Part shown: positions 19,050 through 28,806 of the stretch, piece after piece | How the letters are laid out: every line of letters begins with the position of its first letter | Numbering within the stretch: the first letter of the stretch is position 1 | Origin: Pedobacter roseus | Lineage (GTDB): Bacteria; Bacteroidota; Bacteroidia; Sphingobacteriales; Sphingobacteriaceae | Direction of reading: 5' to 3' | NCBI RefSeq assembly: GCF_014395225.1 | Contig: NZ_CP060723.1 | Span: 4,650,001 to 4,714,000, forward strand | Length of the DNA stretch: 64,000 nt | The notes under the pieces: generated by a model | Database searches by the model: none | Seen by the model: the letters and a program-made list of their open reading frames with translations, nothing else | Told to the model about the DNA's origin: nothing | Made by a program: the position numbers and the translations under genes

Positions 19050-20273
19050 CTATAGTTGATGATGCAAACTTTCTTGTAATAATGGGTGATTCTTTGCAAT
19101 TAAAGGTTTTTTGCTCAATGCTGTTAAAACCGTAAAGGTAAACAATCCTACGAAACCTATTGCTGTACCAATTTCAATAATACCAAAACCATTATGTCCA
19201 TCTTCTACCGCTCCTGGCATAATCATCTGGTAATAATCTACCCAGTGACCTAATAATACCACGATGGCAACGAATAATAATTTAGCGTCTGTTCTTTTGT
19301 TATCTCTATCCATTAACAACAATACCGGCGCTAAGAAATTCATGGCAAGGTTTAAGAAAAACCAGAATTTGTAATATTCAAAGCGTTTGTAGAAGTATAC
19401 AGTTTCCTCAGGCATGTTTGCATAGTAGATTAATAAGAACTGCGCAAACCATACATAAGTCCAGAAGATAGAGAAACCAAAGATAAACTGGCCTAAGTTG
19501 TGCAAGTGGCTATTGTTAACCCATTGCATATAACCTGCTCTTCTTAATAAGATAATGATGATTGCGATAGTAGCTAAACTGCTTACCCACATTGCTGCGA
19601 AGTTATACCAACCGAACATGGTTGAAAACCAGTGTGCTTCTAATGACATGATGGTATCGAAAGCAAAAATCGGTGTAGTAAAACCGTAAATTACTAAAAA
19701 GATACAAGCATTTTTAAAGCTTTTTCTGTAAGAATTTAAACCACCAGCTAAATCTTCATTGTAAGAAAATTTAACAAACAGGGTAGAAAAGATACTATAA
19801 ACACCTAAAAACACTACCTGACGACCTAAAAAGAAAGGTACATTCAGAAACACTGATTTACCAGCAATTAGTGAATCGTAGTTGGGGCTGTTAGGATCGG
19901 TTAATCCATCAGCATGCCAGTGGTGATATAAGTTATGTGTGTATAAACCTGCTGAAATAACTACAATAAGTATTACAGCTGCTATAGGCAATGTTTTTGC
20001 CATAGCTTGTGGTACACGTAAAATTGATGCAGACCAACCCGCTTGAGCTACATATTGAACAGCAAGGAAAAATGTACCTGACATACATACGCATGCAAAG
20101 TAATATGCCATAAGCAACAGGTTGGCAAAAGTACGCTCGTGCATTACTTTATCACCAGCTAAGAAACCAAAAGCAATAGCAGCAGCACCTAAAACGATAC
20201 CAACTATGCTTAATGTTTTTACTTTACCTGTAAACTCAAACTGTTCACTAAAATTAATATTGTGAGTTCCCAT
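19050..20273 (-). CDS. actF: Alternative complex III subunit ActF
   Basis: 407 residues with about ten membrane helices and no cofactor motif. Segments such as PFFLGRQVVFLGVYSIF, DTIMSLEAHWFSTMFGWYNFA and FWTYVWFAQFLLIYYANMPEE match ActF, the NrfD-related quinol:cytochrome c oxidoreductase membrane subunit. With ActC it forms the membrane core of alternative complex III, which oxidises menaquinol in Bacteroidota lacking the bc1 complex. It is the last act gene, 16 bases after actE and directly before ctaC. Confidence 0.93.
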   Translation of the reverse strand: MGTHNINFSEQFEFTGKVKTLSIVGIVLGAAAIAFGFLAGDKVMHERTFANLLLMAYYFACVCMSGTFFLAVQYVAQAGWSASILRVPQAMAKTLPIAAVILIVVISAGLYTHNLYHHWHADGLTDPNSPNYDSLIAGKSVFLNVPFFLGRQVVFLGVYSIFSTLFVKFSYNEDLAGGLNSYRKSFKNACIFLVIYGFTTPIFAFDTIMSLEAHWFSTMFGWYNFAAMWVSSLATIAIIIILLRRAGYMQWVNNSHLHNLGQFIFGFSIFWTYVWFAQFLLIYYANMPEETVYFYKRFEYYKFWFFLNLAMNFLAPVLLLMDRDNKRTDAKLLFVAIVVLLGHWVDYYQMIMPGAVEDGHNGFGIIEIGTAIGFVGLFTFTVLTALSKKPLIAKNHPLLQESLHHQL

Positions 20274-20289
20274 TTATATTCTGCTTTAC

Positions 20290-20874
20290 TTATTGTTGTT
20301 TTTGTAATTCCTGAACATACATCACCACTTTCCAACGATCTATTGGCGTGATTTGTGAAGCATGCGAACCCATGTTATTTACACCGTATGTAATGGTGTG
20401 GTAGATTTTACCAGCGGTAAGCGCTTTCATATCTCCACCTCTTGATGAACTTCCTGAGAAGTACGAAGGTACACCACTAAATTTCTCAATTTTAACCAGG
20501 TGTCCTTGTCCATCGCCTTTTTCTCCGTGGCAAGGGCTACAGAAAACTTTGAACAGGTGTTGTCCCTGAGCTAAATTGATCGTATCAACTGGTAAAGGGT
20601 TAACCATGCTTACCCCTGCTGCTTCGTATCCTTCTTTTGTGTTAGGAAACTCATCATACTCTGTAAAACCTACCGGTTTAGTATGTGCAGGTGGCAACTG
20701 TGCAGTTTTACCATCTTTAAAATTCTTATTTGGCTGATCCGGATTGTAAGCAATCGGATCATACATGTTTCTGGCATATTCTAAGCCAGTACTGCGCTTA
20801 TCTTTACAAGCAGAAAAGGTAGCTGCAAAAGCGATAGCTAAAAACGCCGTGTAAACAAATTTATTCTTATTCAT
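20290..20874 (-). CDS. actE: Alternative complex III monoheme cytochrome c ActE
   Basis: 194 residues from ATG 20874, which gives a clean lipoprotein signal MNKNKFVYTAFLAIAFAATFSACKD; an in-frame ATG at 20895 would add seven residues inside actD and spoil the signal. The single heme site is CSPCHG, and a methionine in NNMGSHASQ is a likely sixth ligand. ActE is the periplasmic cytochrome c of alternative complex III and hands electrons on towards the oxidase. Its start overlaps the actD stop by eight bases, so the two are translationally coupled. Confidence 0.94.
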   Translation of the reverse strand: MNKNKFVYTAFLAIAFAATFSACKDKRSTGLEYARNMYDPIAYNPDQPNKNFKDGKTAQLPPAHTKPVGFTEYDEFPNTKEGYEAAGVSMVNPLPVDTINLAQGQHLFKVFCSPCHGEKGDGQGHLVKIEKFSGVPSYFSGSSSRGGDMKALTAGKIYHTITYGVNNMGSHASQITPIDRWKVVMYVQELQKQQ

Positions 20875-21403
20875 AGCTAATGTACTTCCTTTCATTATAC
20901 TTTACTTCTAAAGCACCTGCATCTTTTAATAATCCATCAATTACAGTGTGTGCTGCATTGTCTTTTGCATCAATTGCAATTACAAAGCGATCATCAGTAG
21001 CCCTTAAATCCATCACGCGTGGTGCTCTTCCCGGAAATAAGTGTGTAGATGCATAATAAGTTAACACCATACCGAAAGCACAGAATAATACTGTAAGTTC
21101 GAACATTATCGGAATAAAATCCGGCAATGCAAATGATGGTTTACCACCTATGTTTACTCTCCAATCGATTACTGCGCAGAAATAAATCAAAGCGAATGCA
21201 CAGCAAGTACCGGTAATACCAAAGCAAAAAGCTGCGATATCGATTCTAGATCTTTTAATTCCTAATTTGGCTTCTATTCCGTGTATAGGCATTGGAGTAT
21301 ATACATCAAAAATGCTGATGTTATTTTCCTGAAGTTTTTCGATGCCGTGCATCATTTCATCAGGATCGCCAAAGCTGCCTAAAATATATTTGATATCACT
21401 CAT
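20867..21403 (-). CDS. actD: Alternative complex III subunit ActD (DUF3341)
   Basis: 178 residues. The N-terminal part (YILGSFGDPDEMMHGIEKLQ; FDVYTPMPIHGIEAKLGIKRS) is characteristic of DUF3341, followed by two membrane helices (about 56-80 and 97-117). ActD is a peripheral/membrane subunit of alternative complex III without cofactors. It follows actC by two bases and overlaps actE, within the conserved order actABCDEF. Confidence 0.94.
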   Translation of the reverse strand: MSDIKYILGSFGDPDEMMHGIEKLQENNISIFDVYTPMPIHGIEAKLGIKRSRIDIAAFCFGITGTCCAFALIYFCAVIDWRVNIGGKPSFALPDFIPIMFELTVLFCAFGMVLTYYASTHLFPGRAPRVMDLRATDDRFVIAIDAKDNAAHTVIDGLLKDAGALEVKYNERKYISYE

Positions 21404-21405
21404 TG

Positions 21406-22878
21406 TTATATTTTTGCGTAATCTTCTTGTTTAACACTATCAAATTTTTCTAAAGACTCTATGTACTCAGCTACATATTCTTTATTCTCATGCCCTTCTT
21501 TAATCTGTTTCATTTTAGCTTGCTCACTTGCAGATTTCAATAATAATTTAACCTCTGCGATAGCGATTGATGGCAATACCCTTAAGAATAATAAGAATAA
21601 AGTAAAGAACAGACCAATTGAACCTACGAATACACTGATATCAACCCAGGTTGGATAGAACATTGCCCAGCTTGAAGGAATATAATCGCGGTGTAATGAA
21701 GTAACGATAATTACGAAACGCTCAAACCACATACCAATGTTTACTACGATAGAAAGGATCCAGGTAGCACGGATGCTTAAACGGATTTTCTTAAACCATA
21801 ATAACTGTGGAGAGATTACGTTACAGGTCATCATCATCCAGTATGCCCACCAGTATGGACCTGTAGATCTGTTGATGAAGGCGTACTGCTCATATTCAGA
21901 ACCTGAATACCAGGCGATGAAAAACTCAGTTAAATAAGCTACACCTACGATTGATCCGGTTAAAATGATGATTTTGTTCATCGACTCGATGTGGAACATG
22001 GTGATGTAGTTCTCTAAACCCAATACTTTACGTGCAACCAATAATAAGGTTAATACCATCGCAAAGCCCGAGAAAATCGCACCCGCCACGAAATATGGAG
22101 GGAAGATGGTGGTGTGCCATCCAGGGATTACCGATGTTGCAAAGTCCATTGATACAATTGTGTGTACCGAAAGTACAAGTGGTGTAGAGATACCGGCTAA
22201 GATTAACGACACCGCTTCGAAACGTTGCCATGTTTTAACACTTCCACTCCATCCGAAAGAGAAGATAGAATAGATTTTTCTACGTGTGCCCACTGCACGG
22301 TCGCGGATGGTAGCAATATCTGGCAATAAACCTGTGTACCAGAATAATAATGATACAGAGAAGTATGTAGAGATTGCAAACATATCCCACACCAATGGTG
22401 AGTTAAAGTTTACCCAAAGGGATCCGAACTGGTTTGGCAAAGGTAATACCCAATAAGCCAACCATGGACGGCCCATGTGTGATACTACGTAAGTTGCGGC
22501 ACAGATTACGGCGAAAATCGTCATCGCCTCTGCCGAACGGTTGATGGAGTTACGCCAGTTCTGACGGAAGAGTAATAGTACTGCTGAAATTAGTGTTCCA
22601 GCGTGACCGATACCTACCCACCATACGAAACCGGTGATATCCCAAGCCCAACCTACTGTTTTATTTAAGCCCCATGCTCCGATACCGTTCCAAAAGGTGT
22701 AGCTTACTGCAACCACCCAAAGTAAAGCACCTAATGAAGCAAAGGTGAAACCAATCCACCAAGCTTTGTTTGGCTTATTTTCTACCGGCATCAAAATATC
22801 ATCCGTAATTTTAGCATACGTGATATTATCGCCGGTAATTAATGGTTCTCTAAGTATTGATTCGTTATGTCCTGACAT
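21406..22878 (-). CDS. actC: Alternative complex III quinol-binding membrane subunit ActC
   Basis: 490 residues, NrfD/PsrC-like, with about ten membrane helices (for example WIGFTFASLGALLWVVAVSYTFW and YFVAGAIFSGFAMVLTLLLVA). Conserved segments WWVGIGHAGTLISAVLLLFRQ and AEAMTIFAVICA belong to the polysulfide-reductase NrfD family; the His in GHAGT lies near the expected quinol site. It oxidises menaquinol and passes electrons to the iron-sulfur clusters of ActB. It follows actB by 26 bases. Confidence 0.94.
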   Translation of the reverse strand: MSGHNESILREPLITGDNITYAKITDDILMPVENKPNKAWWIGFTFASLGALLWVVAVSYTFWNGIGAWGLNKTVGWAWDITGFVWWVGIGHAGTLISAVLLLFRQNWRNSINRSAEAMTIFAVICAATYVVSHMGRPWLAYWVLPLPNQFGSLWVNFNSPLVWDMFAISTYFSVSLLFWYTGLLPDIATIRDRAVGTRRKIYSIFSFGWSGSVKTWQRFEAVSLILAGISTPLVLSVHTIVSMDFATSVIPGWHTTIFPPYFVAGAIFSGFAMVLTLLLVARKVLGLENYITMFHIESMNKIIILTGSIVGVAYLTEFFIAWYSGSEYEQYAFINRSTGPYWWAYWMMMTCNVISPQLLWFKKIRLSIRATWILSIVVNIGMWFERFVIIVTSLHRDYIPSSWAMFYPTWVDISVFVGSIGLFFTLFLLFLRVLPSIAIAEVKLLLKSASEQAKMKQIKEGHENKEYVAEYIESLEKFDSVKQEDYAKI

Positions 22879-22904
22879 AATTTGTATTTTCTTTATGCTA
22901 AAGC

Positions 22905-25900
22905 TTACGCTTGTACTTTTGTATCTGTATTTCTAATCTTAGTCATATATCCGATACCTGGTTTCACGTTGATTTCTTCTAATACGTAGTAGATACGCTC
23001 AGAACGTAATGCTTTTGAAACCTCTGAATTAGGATCGTTTGAATCACCAAATATGATTGCATTTGCTGAACAAGCTTCTTGACAAGCCATTTTAATATCG
23101 CCATCTTTTAATGGACGTTTTTCCATTTTAGCCTGTAATTTGCCACCTTGTATACGTTGGATACACATTGAGCATTTCTCCATAACACCACGTGAACGTG
23201 TAGTTACATCAGGGTTTAAAACTAATTGGGTAAACTCGTTATTTAAATAGTTATCGAAACGAGAATCGTTCCAGTAATTGAACCAGTTGAAACGACGTAC
23301 TTTGTACGGACAGTTGTTTGCACAATAACGTGTGCCTACGCAACGGTTATAAGCCATGTGGTTTAAACCATCTGATGAGTGTACCGTAGCCAATACCGGA
23401 CAAACTGTTTCGCAAGGTGCGTGATCACAGTGTTGGCACAACATTGGTTGGTGAACAACAGAAACATGGTCTAAATCTTCTAACTTAGCAATTTCTTTCT
23501 CTTTGGTTACATCACCAGTTGGTGTTTCGTAGCTATAATAACGGTCGATACGGATCCAGTGCATCTCGCGACGACGGCGAACCTCATCACGGCCTACAAC
23601 CGGAATGTTGTTTTCTACGTTACAGGCAACAATACAAGAACCACAACCTGTACAAGCATTCAAATCGATTGCCATTACCCAGTTGTTACCTGGTTTTTCG
23701 TATTGATCCCAAAGATCGTAATCTTTATGCTCGCCTTTTTCGTTACCAGCTCCAGGATTTTTTAAGTATGCTGCGAAAGTAGCTTCTTTAATCACTGCAC
23801 GGCCCTCGAAAGAGTGGTGAGTTTGTGTTTGTGCAAGCTCATAGTAACCGCCTGTTGGGGTAATGGTTACGTTTGTAGCATATTGCATGGTTCCGTTTAC
23901 AAAAGAAACAAAAGGGAAGGCATTTTTACCTACATCGTTACCTGCTTTACCAACTTTGGTACGGCCATAACCTACAGCTATAGATGCAGTTCCTTGTGCC
24001 TGTCCTGGCTGGATTAACACCGGAAGATCTACTGAATATCCGTTGCTACCTTTAACAGATACAACATCAAATTCTTTAACTTTTAATTTCTCTGCAGTTT
24101 TAGGTGCAAGGGCAACAAAGTTATCCCAGGTTACTTTAGATACCGGATCAGGTAATTCTTGTAAGAATGCGTTATTGGCATTTTTACCATCACGCATCGG
24201 TACGTTTTCGTAAACCTGTAACTCAATCTGATCGCCACCTTTAAAAGCTTTACTGCTGTTTGCAATTGAAGTTGCAACAGCACCTAATGATAAGGTAAAG
24301 CTATAAGTACCAGCAGGTTTAGCTGCTACAGTAATAACACCTTTCTCTAATACCTCGTCCCACTTCAATCCAGCAGCTGGTAATACTTTAGCTTCCCAGT
24401 TGCTGCGTACAAACTGATAGTAATCTTTAACCGGAGCATCAGCCCAGGTTAATAAACTTTCTTCTGCCTGACGGCTATTGAAAACAGGGTTAATGGTTGG
24501 CTGTACGATAGAGTAATATCCTTCGTAAGCGTTTGCATCACCCCATGATTCTAAATAGTTATGGTTAATAGCGATGGCATCACAAAGTGTAGCAGTTTCA
24601 TCAGCACGGTCTGAGAATGAAATTTTCGCAGGAACCTTAGCCAATGCATCAGTAAATGCTTTTGTATTCGCTGCATCGTAAGCAGGGTTACTGTTTAAAA
24701 ATAAAACAGCACCAACTTCGCCACGGCTCATTTCAGCAACTAAACCGTTAAATTCGGCATCGTTACCAGCATATAGGTGGCAAACATTATCTAAATCGAT
24801 AGTAGTACCATAACTTCCGATAGCGGCGTTAATGGCATTTACTAAAATTTGTGTAGAAACATCGTTCGAACCGCAAACTACAAGGCCTTTACCTTTATTT
24901 TGCAATAATTCTTTTGCTGCCAGTTTAATTACTTTATCAGCAGTGGTGTTGTTACCCAACGTTCCGCCTGGTAAAGCAGCACCAGTAATGGCATTATATA
25001 AAGCAATTAAGGCAGGACCTTCTTCCGATAATTTAACCGGAACACGGGTATCTGCATTGGTACCAGTTAAGCTCATTCCACTTTCGAACTGAATGTGGCG
25101 GCTCATTTTTTTATTTTCTAACGATTTGTAGTTACGGTTAGCAGTGTATTGAGAAGTAAACTCCTCGCCACTGATCCATGTGCCTAAGAAATCGGCACCG
25201 AAACTTACAATTAAGTCAGCCTTATCAAAGTTATATTTTGGTAAAACAGCTTTACCGAAACTGTTTTGATTGGCCTGGATAATACCGGTATAAGAAACCG
25301 CATCATACTGTACCAATTTAGCAGCAGGATATTTAGTCACAAACTGTGCAATTACTGCATTAGTTGATGGGCTGTTTACCGTTGATGCTACAATACGGAT
25401 TTTCTTTCCACCAGCCTGTGCTTTTGCCAACTCGCCTTTTACATAGCTGTCGATTTTTGCCCAGGTTGTTTCTTCAACCTGTCCACCTTTTACGGTTGCA
25501 GGTGCTTTTAGTTTAGATACATCGTATAAATCTAATACAGAAGCCTGCGCTCTTGCATCGGTACCGCAGTTAAACTGACCCGCATTTGGATTTGGTTCAA
25601 TTTTAATCGGACGGCCTTCTCTCGTTTTAACCAAAATACTCTGGCCATTAAAGCTAGAAGTATAGAAGTTAGGAATACCCGGAGTTACTTCTTCAGGTTT
25701 TACCAGATAAGGAATTGATTTTTTTAACGGTGTACTTTGGCAGGCAGCTAATGTAACCGCACCTAAACCAAAACCTAACGCCTTTAAAAAGTCGCGGCGT
25801 GGGGTAACGGTACTTAACCCTGCTTCATTTAAAACATCTTCTATTGGAAGTGGCTCGGCGAATTCGTTTTTGTTATTCTTAACAAAATCGGGTGTATTGT

Positions 25901-25943
25901 TATACTCCTCTAAGCCTTTCCAGTATTTTTTATTGCTTTCCAT
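22905..25943 (-). CDS. actB: Alternative complex III iron-sulfur subunit ActB
   Basis: 1012 residues. A twin-arginine-type segment RRDFLKALGFGLGAVTLAAC (about 49-68) precedes a large molybdopterin-oxidoreductase-like region (about 75-740) that in this family holds no molybdenum. The C-terminal ferredoxin-like part has the cluster cysteines CTGCGSCIVACNVEN, CQHCDHAPCETVCP, CVGTRYCANNCPYKVRR and CSMCIQRIQGG with CQEAC. These fit three [4Fe-4S] and one [3Fe-4S] cluster. It relays electrons from ActC to the hemes of ActA/ActE. The Cys after the twin-Arg stretch also fits a lipid anchor. Confidence 0.95.
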   Translation of the reverse strand: MESNKKYWKGLEEYNNTPDFVKNNKNEFAEPLPIEDVLNEAGLSTVTPRRDFLKALGFGLGAVTLAACQSTPLKKSIPYLVKPEEVTPGIPNFYTSSFNGQSILVKTREGRPIKIEPNPNAGQFNCGTDARAQASVLDLYDVSKLKAPATVKGGQVEETTWAKIDSYVKGELAKAQAGGKKIRIVASTVNSPSTNAVIAQFVTKYPAAKLVQYDAVSYTGIIQANQNSFGKAVLPKYNFDKADLIVSFGADFLGTWISGEEFTSQYTANRNYKSLENKKMSRHIQFESGMSLTGTNADTRVPVKLSEEGPALIALYNAITGAALPGGTLGNNTTADKVIKLAAKELLQNKGKGLVVCGSNDVSTQILVNAINAAIGSYGTTIDLDNVCHLYAGNDAEFNGLVAEMSRGEVGAVLFLNSNPAYDAANTKAFTDALAKVPAKISFSDRADETATLCDAIAINHNYLESWGDANAYEGYYSIVQPTINPVFNSRQAEESLLTWADAPVKDYYQFVRSNWEAKVLPAAGLKWDEVLEKGVITVAAKPAGTYSFTLSLGAVATSIANSSKAFKGGDQIELQVYENVPMRDGKNANNAFLQELPDPVSKVTWDNFVALAPKTAEKLKVKEFDVVSVKGSNGYSVDLPVLIQPGQAQGTASIAVGYGRTKVGKAGNDVGKNAFPFVSFVNGTMQYATNVTITPTGGYYELAQTQTHHSFEGRAVIKEATFAAYLKNPGAGNEKGEHKDYDLWDQYEKPGNNWVMAIDLNACTGCGSCIVACNVENNIPVVGRDEVRRRREMHWIRIDRYYSYETPTGDVTKEKEIAKLEDLDHVSVVHQPMLCQHCDHAPCETVCPVLATVHSSDGLNHMAYNRCVGTRYCANNCPYKVRRFNWFNYWNDSRFDNYLNNEFTQLVLNPDVTTRSRGVMEKCSMCIQRIQGGKLQAKMEKRPLKDGDIKMACQEACSANAIIFGDSNDPNSEVSKALRSERIYYVLEEINVKPGIGYMTKIRNTDTKVQA

Positions 25944-25991
25944 TTAAGCTATATTACTGTTTATCGAACGTTCTTACTAAACTCTAATCTA

Positions 25992-27290
25992 TTAATAGTG
26001 GCATTTACCACACTCTAAACCACCCAATAATGCTGGTGTGATTTTCTCGCCTTTTTTAATTTTCTCGTGCGCTTCGATAACCTTAGCGTAGAAAGCATTG
26101 TTTTTCTGACCAGAAATATCTGTTTCTTTATGGCAGTTAATACACCATTTCATGGTTAATGGAGAATATTGATAAATTTCTTCCATGGTATTAACCGGAC
26201 CGTGACAAGCGAAACACACAGGCTCGTTTGGTTGTAATCCTTTTGCTTTACGGATTGCATCTTCAGCAACAACTACGTGCTGAGAGTGGTTGAAGTAAGC
26301 AAAATCAGGTAGATTGTGTACACGTACCCACTCCATTGGTTTTGATTTACTTTCGTCGTATTTCTGCGTTTCAGGATCGTAACCTAAAGCACTATAGATT
26401 TTTTTGATCTCCGGAGAAATCTCACCATCATATTTATCTCTTGCCTGAACAGCTTTGTGACAGTTCATACAAACGTTTAATGAAGGGATAGTTGCATTTT
26501 TAGATTTAAACGCTCCGTTGTGGCAATACTGACAATCGATCTGATTGATACCAGCGTGCAACTCATGTGAGAATTTAATTGGCTGAACTGGTTGGTAACC
26601 GGTATGAACACCAGTATTCCACATGCCCATCCAACCGAAAGAACCTAAACAGATGATCAAACACAAGATAAAGAACATCACGAACTTCTTGTTTTTGAAC
26701 ATTTTGCGCACACCAACTTTTAATGGCACATCTTCTTCGATCTCGATGCCTTGTTTCTGTAAGATCAAACGCTCTAATAATTTAGAAGCACGACCCAAGA
26801 TAACCAGGATAACTACAGCTAAAACTACGATAGCTACGATACCTGCAAGTGATAAACCTGAAGTACCGTTATCTTCAACGCCAGCTTTTGGTGCATTTGG
26901 ATCTACAGCAGCTTTTGGCTCACCTTCTTTAATGTATGCTAAGATATCTTTTACTTTCGCCTCATCTAACTCAGGGAAGGTAGTCATTGCTACTTTACCG
27001 TTATCGTTAAATAATTTAACAGCAGCAGGATCTCCGGCAGCAATCATTGCCGCGTTGTTCGGGATCCATTTTAACAGGAACGCTTCAGGGTGACGATCGC
27101 TTACTCCTTCTAATGCCGGACCAATAACTTTGTGATCTAACGCATGGCACGAAGAACATTTTGCTTTGAAAAGCGTTCTTCCTTCTTTAGCATCCTGCGC
27201 ATTTACGGTAGAAACCGCTATTACGGAAATTGCTGAAAATACGAATAACGACTTCCAAACGCTTTTTAAAATCATCGAGATATCTCTCAT
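25992..27290 (-). CDS. actA: Alternative complex III multiheme cytochrome c ActA, hexaheme form
   Basis: 432 residues from ATG 27290; a GTG at 27299 would add three. After a signal ending near NAQDA there is a monoheme cytochrome c domain (CSSCH at 45). Two membrane helices follow (about 147-166 and 203-223), then five more heme sites: CQYCH 253, CMNCH 274, CFACH 359, CINCH 383 and CGKCH 427. ActA is usually described as a pentaheme protein, so the N-terminal domain brings the total to six. It is the first gene of the act-cta operon, with a 49-base gap to actB, and carries electrons away from ActB. Confidence 0.94.
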   Translation of the reverse strand: MRDISMILKSVWKSLFVFSAISVIAVSTVNAQDAKEGRTLFKAKCSSCHALDHKVIGPALEGVSDRHPEAFLLKWIPNNAAMIAAGDPAAVKLFNDNGKVAMTTFPELDEAKVKDILAYIKEGEPKAAVDPNAPKAGVEDNGTSGLSLAGIVAIVVLAVVILVILGRASKLLERLILQKQGIEIEEDVPLKVGVRKMFKNKKFVMFFILCLIICLGSFGWMGMWNTGVHTGYQPVQPIKFSHELHAGINQIDCQYCHNGAFKSKNATIPSLNVCMNCHKAVQARDKYDGEISPEIKKIYSALGYDPETQKYDESKSKPMEWVRVHNLPDFAYFNHSQHVVVAEDAIRKAKGLQPNEPVCFACHGPVNTMEEIYQYSPLTMKWCINCHKETDISGQKNNAFYAKVIEAHEKIKKGEKITPALLGGLECGKCHY

Positions 27291-27371
27291 AATGAACACT
27301 TTATACTTATTTAATTTACTTTTTGTTGTGAAATTGATGCCTGAGCCCAGATAGCCCCATCAAACTTTGAA

Positions 27372-27379
27372 CAAAAGTA
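27372..27379 (-). promoter_or_regulatory. Candidate -7 element for the act-cta operon
   Basis: On the minus strand the sequence TACTTTTG matches the Bacteroidota -7 consensus TAnnTTTG. It lies about 80 bases upstream of actA in the gap where the promoter must be. No good TTG -33 element is visible at the right distance, so this is only a candidate. Confidence 0.4.
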
Positions 27380-27470
27380 TAACTTATTAATAAATCCCAT
27401 GACATAATAGTGACTGGAAATACAATTTATAATCATTCTAAACAAATGTCGTTTCAAGCCATTCAAGGCA

Positions 27471-27510
27471 TAAAAATGCCCATTTTTGATACTTTATCTC
27501 AAATGGGCAT
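27471..27510 (-). terminator. Rho-independent terminator of the deoxyhypusine-synthase-like gene
   Basis: ATGCCCATTT (27476-27485) and AAATGGGCAT (27501-27510) form a perfect 10-bp stem with a 15-base loop. On the minus strand it is followed by TTTTTATGCC. It lies 36 bases past the stop of the upstream gene and isolates the act promoter. Confidence 0.85.
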
Positions 27511-27545
27511 ACCAGAAACCAATTTGGTTTATTAAAATGTTATCA

Positions 27546-28526
27546 TTATTGTTTTAATATCCAGGCAAACATTAACGGCGCAACAATTGTCGCATCACTT
27601 TCTACAATAAACTTTGGTGTATTGATATCAAGCTTCCCCCAGGTAATTTTTTCGTTCGGCACGGCACCAGAATATGAACCATAAGAAGTGGTCGAATCTG
27701 AGATCTGGCAGAAGTAACTCCAGAAAGGAATGTTCTCCATTTCCATATCCTGATATAACATTGGCACTACGCAGATCGGGAAATCGCCGGCAATACCACC
27801 ACCAATCTGGAAGAAACCGATTCCTTTGCCACCACTGTTTGCAATATACCAATCGGCCAGCCAGCCCATATATTCAATACCGCCTTTTACCGTAGTTGCG
27901 GTAAGTTCTTTTTTCATTACATAAGAAGCGAAGATGTTACCCATGGTAGAATCTTCCCATCCAGGTACTACAATTGGCAAATTCTTTTCTGCCGCAGCAA
28001 GCATCCACGAGTTTTTAGGGTCAATTTCATAGTATTGCTCCAAATCACCACTCAAAAGCATTTTATACATAAACTCATGTGGAAAATAACGTTCGCCAGC
28101 AGCTTCGGCATCCATCCAGATTTTTTGGATGTGCTTTTGCAAACGGCGGAAAGCCTCTTCTTCGGGGATACAGGTATCGGTAACGCGGTTGTAATGGTTT
28201 TCTAAAAGATCCCACTCATCCTGCGGACTTAAATCGCGGTAATTAGGAACGCGTTTATAATGTGAGTGTGCAACCAGGTTCATAATATCCTCTTCAAGGT
28301 TGGCACCTGTACAAGAAATAATAGACACTTTATCCTGGCGGATCATCTCTGCAAGTGAAATACCCAATTCTGCAGTACTCATTGCACCGGCAAGCGTGAT
28401 CATCATTTTACCACCCTCATCTAAATGCGTTTCGTATCCTTTAGCCGCATCCATCATTGCCGCAGCATTAAAATGGAGGTAATTACGCTCCATAAACTGA
28501 GATATTGGTCCTCTTGTATTGCTCAT
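27546..28526 (-). CDS. Deoxyhypusine synthase-like protein
   Basis: 326 residues from ATG 28526 (MSNTRGPIS); an upstream in-frame start would add eight. The NAD-binding parts MMITLAGAMSTAELG and IISCTGANLEED and the stretch PIVVPGWEDSTMGNIF match the DHS family. The catalytic lysine of DHS lies in a WGK motif, and here ITWGKLD keeps it at Lys298. The His-rich spermidine loop of eukaryotic DHS (after GGG) is replaced by GGGIAGDFP. Bacteria have no hypusinated eIF5A, so the likely reaction is aminobutyl transfer from spermidine to a small amine or an unknown acceptor. It is a monocistronic unit with its own terminator. Confidence 0.88.
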   Translation of the reverse strand: MSNTRGPISQFMERNYLHFNAAAMMDAAKGYETHLDEGGKMMITLAGAMSTAELGISLAEMIRQDKVSIISCTGANLEEDIMNLVAHSHYKRVPNYRDLSPQDEWDLLENHYNRVTDTCIPEEEAFRRLQKHIQKIWMDAEAAGERYFPHEFMYKMLLSGDLEQYYEIDPKNSWMLAAAEKNLPIVVPGWEDSTMGNIFASYVMKKELTATTVKGGIEYMGWLADWYIANSGGKGIGFFQIGGGIAGDFPICVVPMLYQDMEMENIPFWSYFCQISDSTTSYGSYSGAVPNEKITWGKLDINTPKFIVESDATIVAPLMFAWILKQ

Positions 28527-28737
28527 TTCGTTTTGTATTGTTTGCCGCAAAAATAGGTATTTAGGCCGAAAGGTGAAAGCGTAAAAGCGTTTAGCGTTCA
28601 GGGGCTGGCGTTTGGCGTTAAATTAGTACGAAGTCCATTAGCCTACTCTCCCGCGGTTGTCATCCTGAGGGATAATTATTTCATAAAATCAATATAAAAG
28701 ACAGAGCTTTTTGGCAAAATGATAGGCTCTGAGAGAT

Positions 28738-28806
28738 CGTCATTCCCAACTCGATTGGGAATCGTAATGCAAGCGCTTTAAGATTCCCGCCTGCGCGAGA
28801 ATGACG
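28738..28806. repeat. REP-like inverted repeat
   Basis: Outer arms CGTCATTC (28738-28745) and GAATGACG (28799-28806) are perfectly inverted. Inside, GATTGGGAATCG and AGATTCCCGCC are each part of the GTCATTCCCGC..GCGGGAATC type of element known as dispersed palindromes in many bacteria. It lies in an 820-base gene-free stretch (28551-29370). Nearby are a TCATCCTGAG fragment (28660-28669) and other repeat debris. Confidence 0.6.

Noticed and set aside
23519..23782. Open frames on the plus strand inside actB and other respiratory genes
   Set aside because: They are antisense shadows of conserved genes and encode nothing recognisable.
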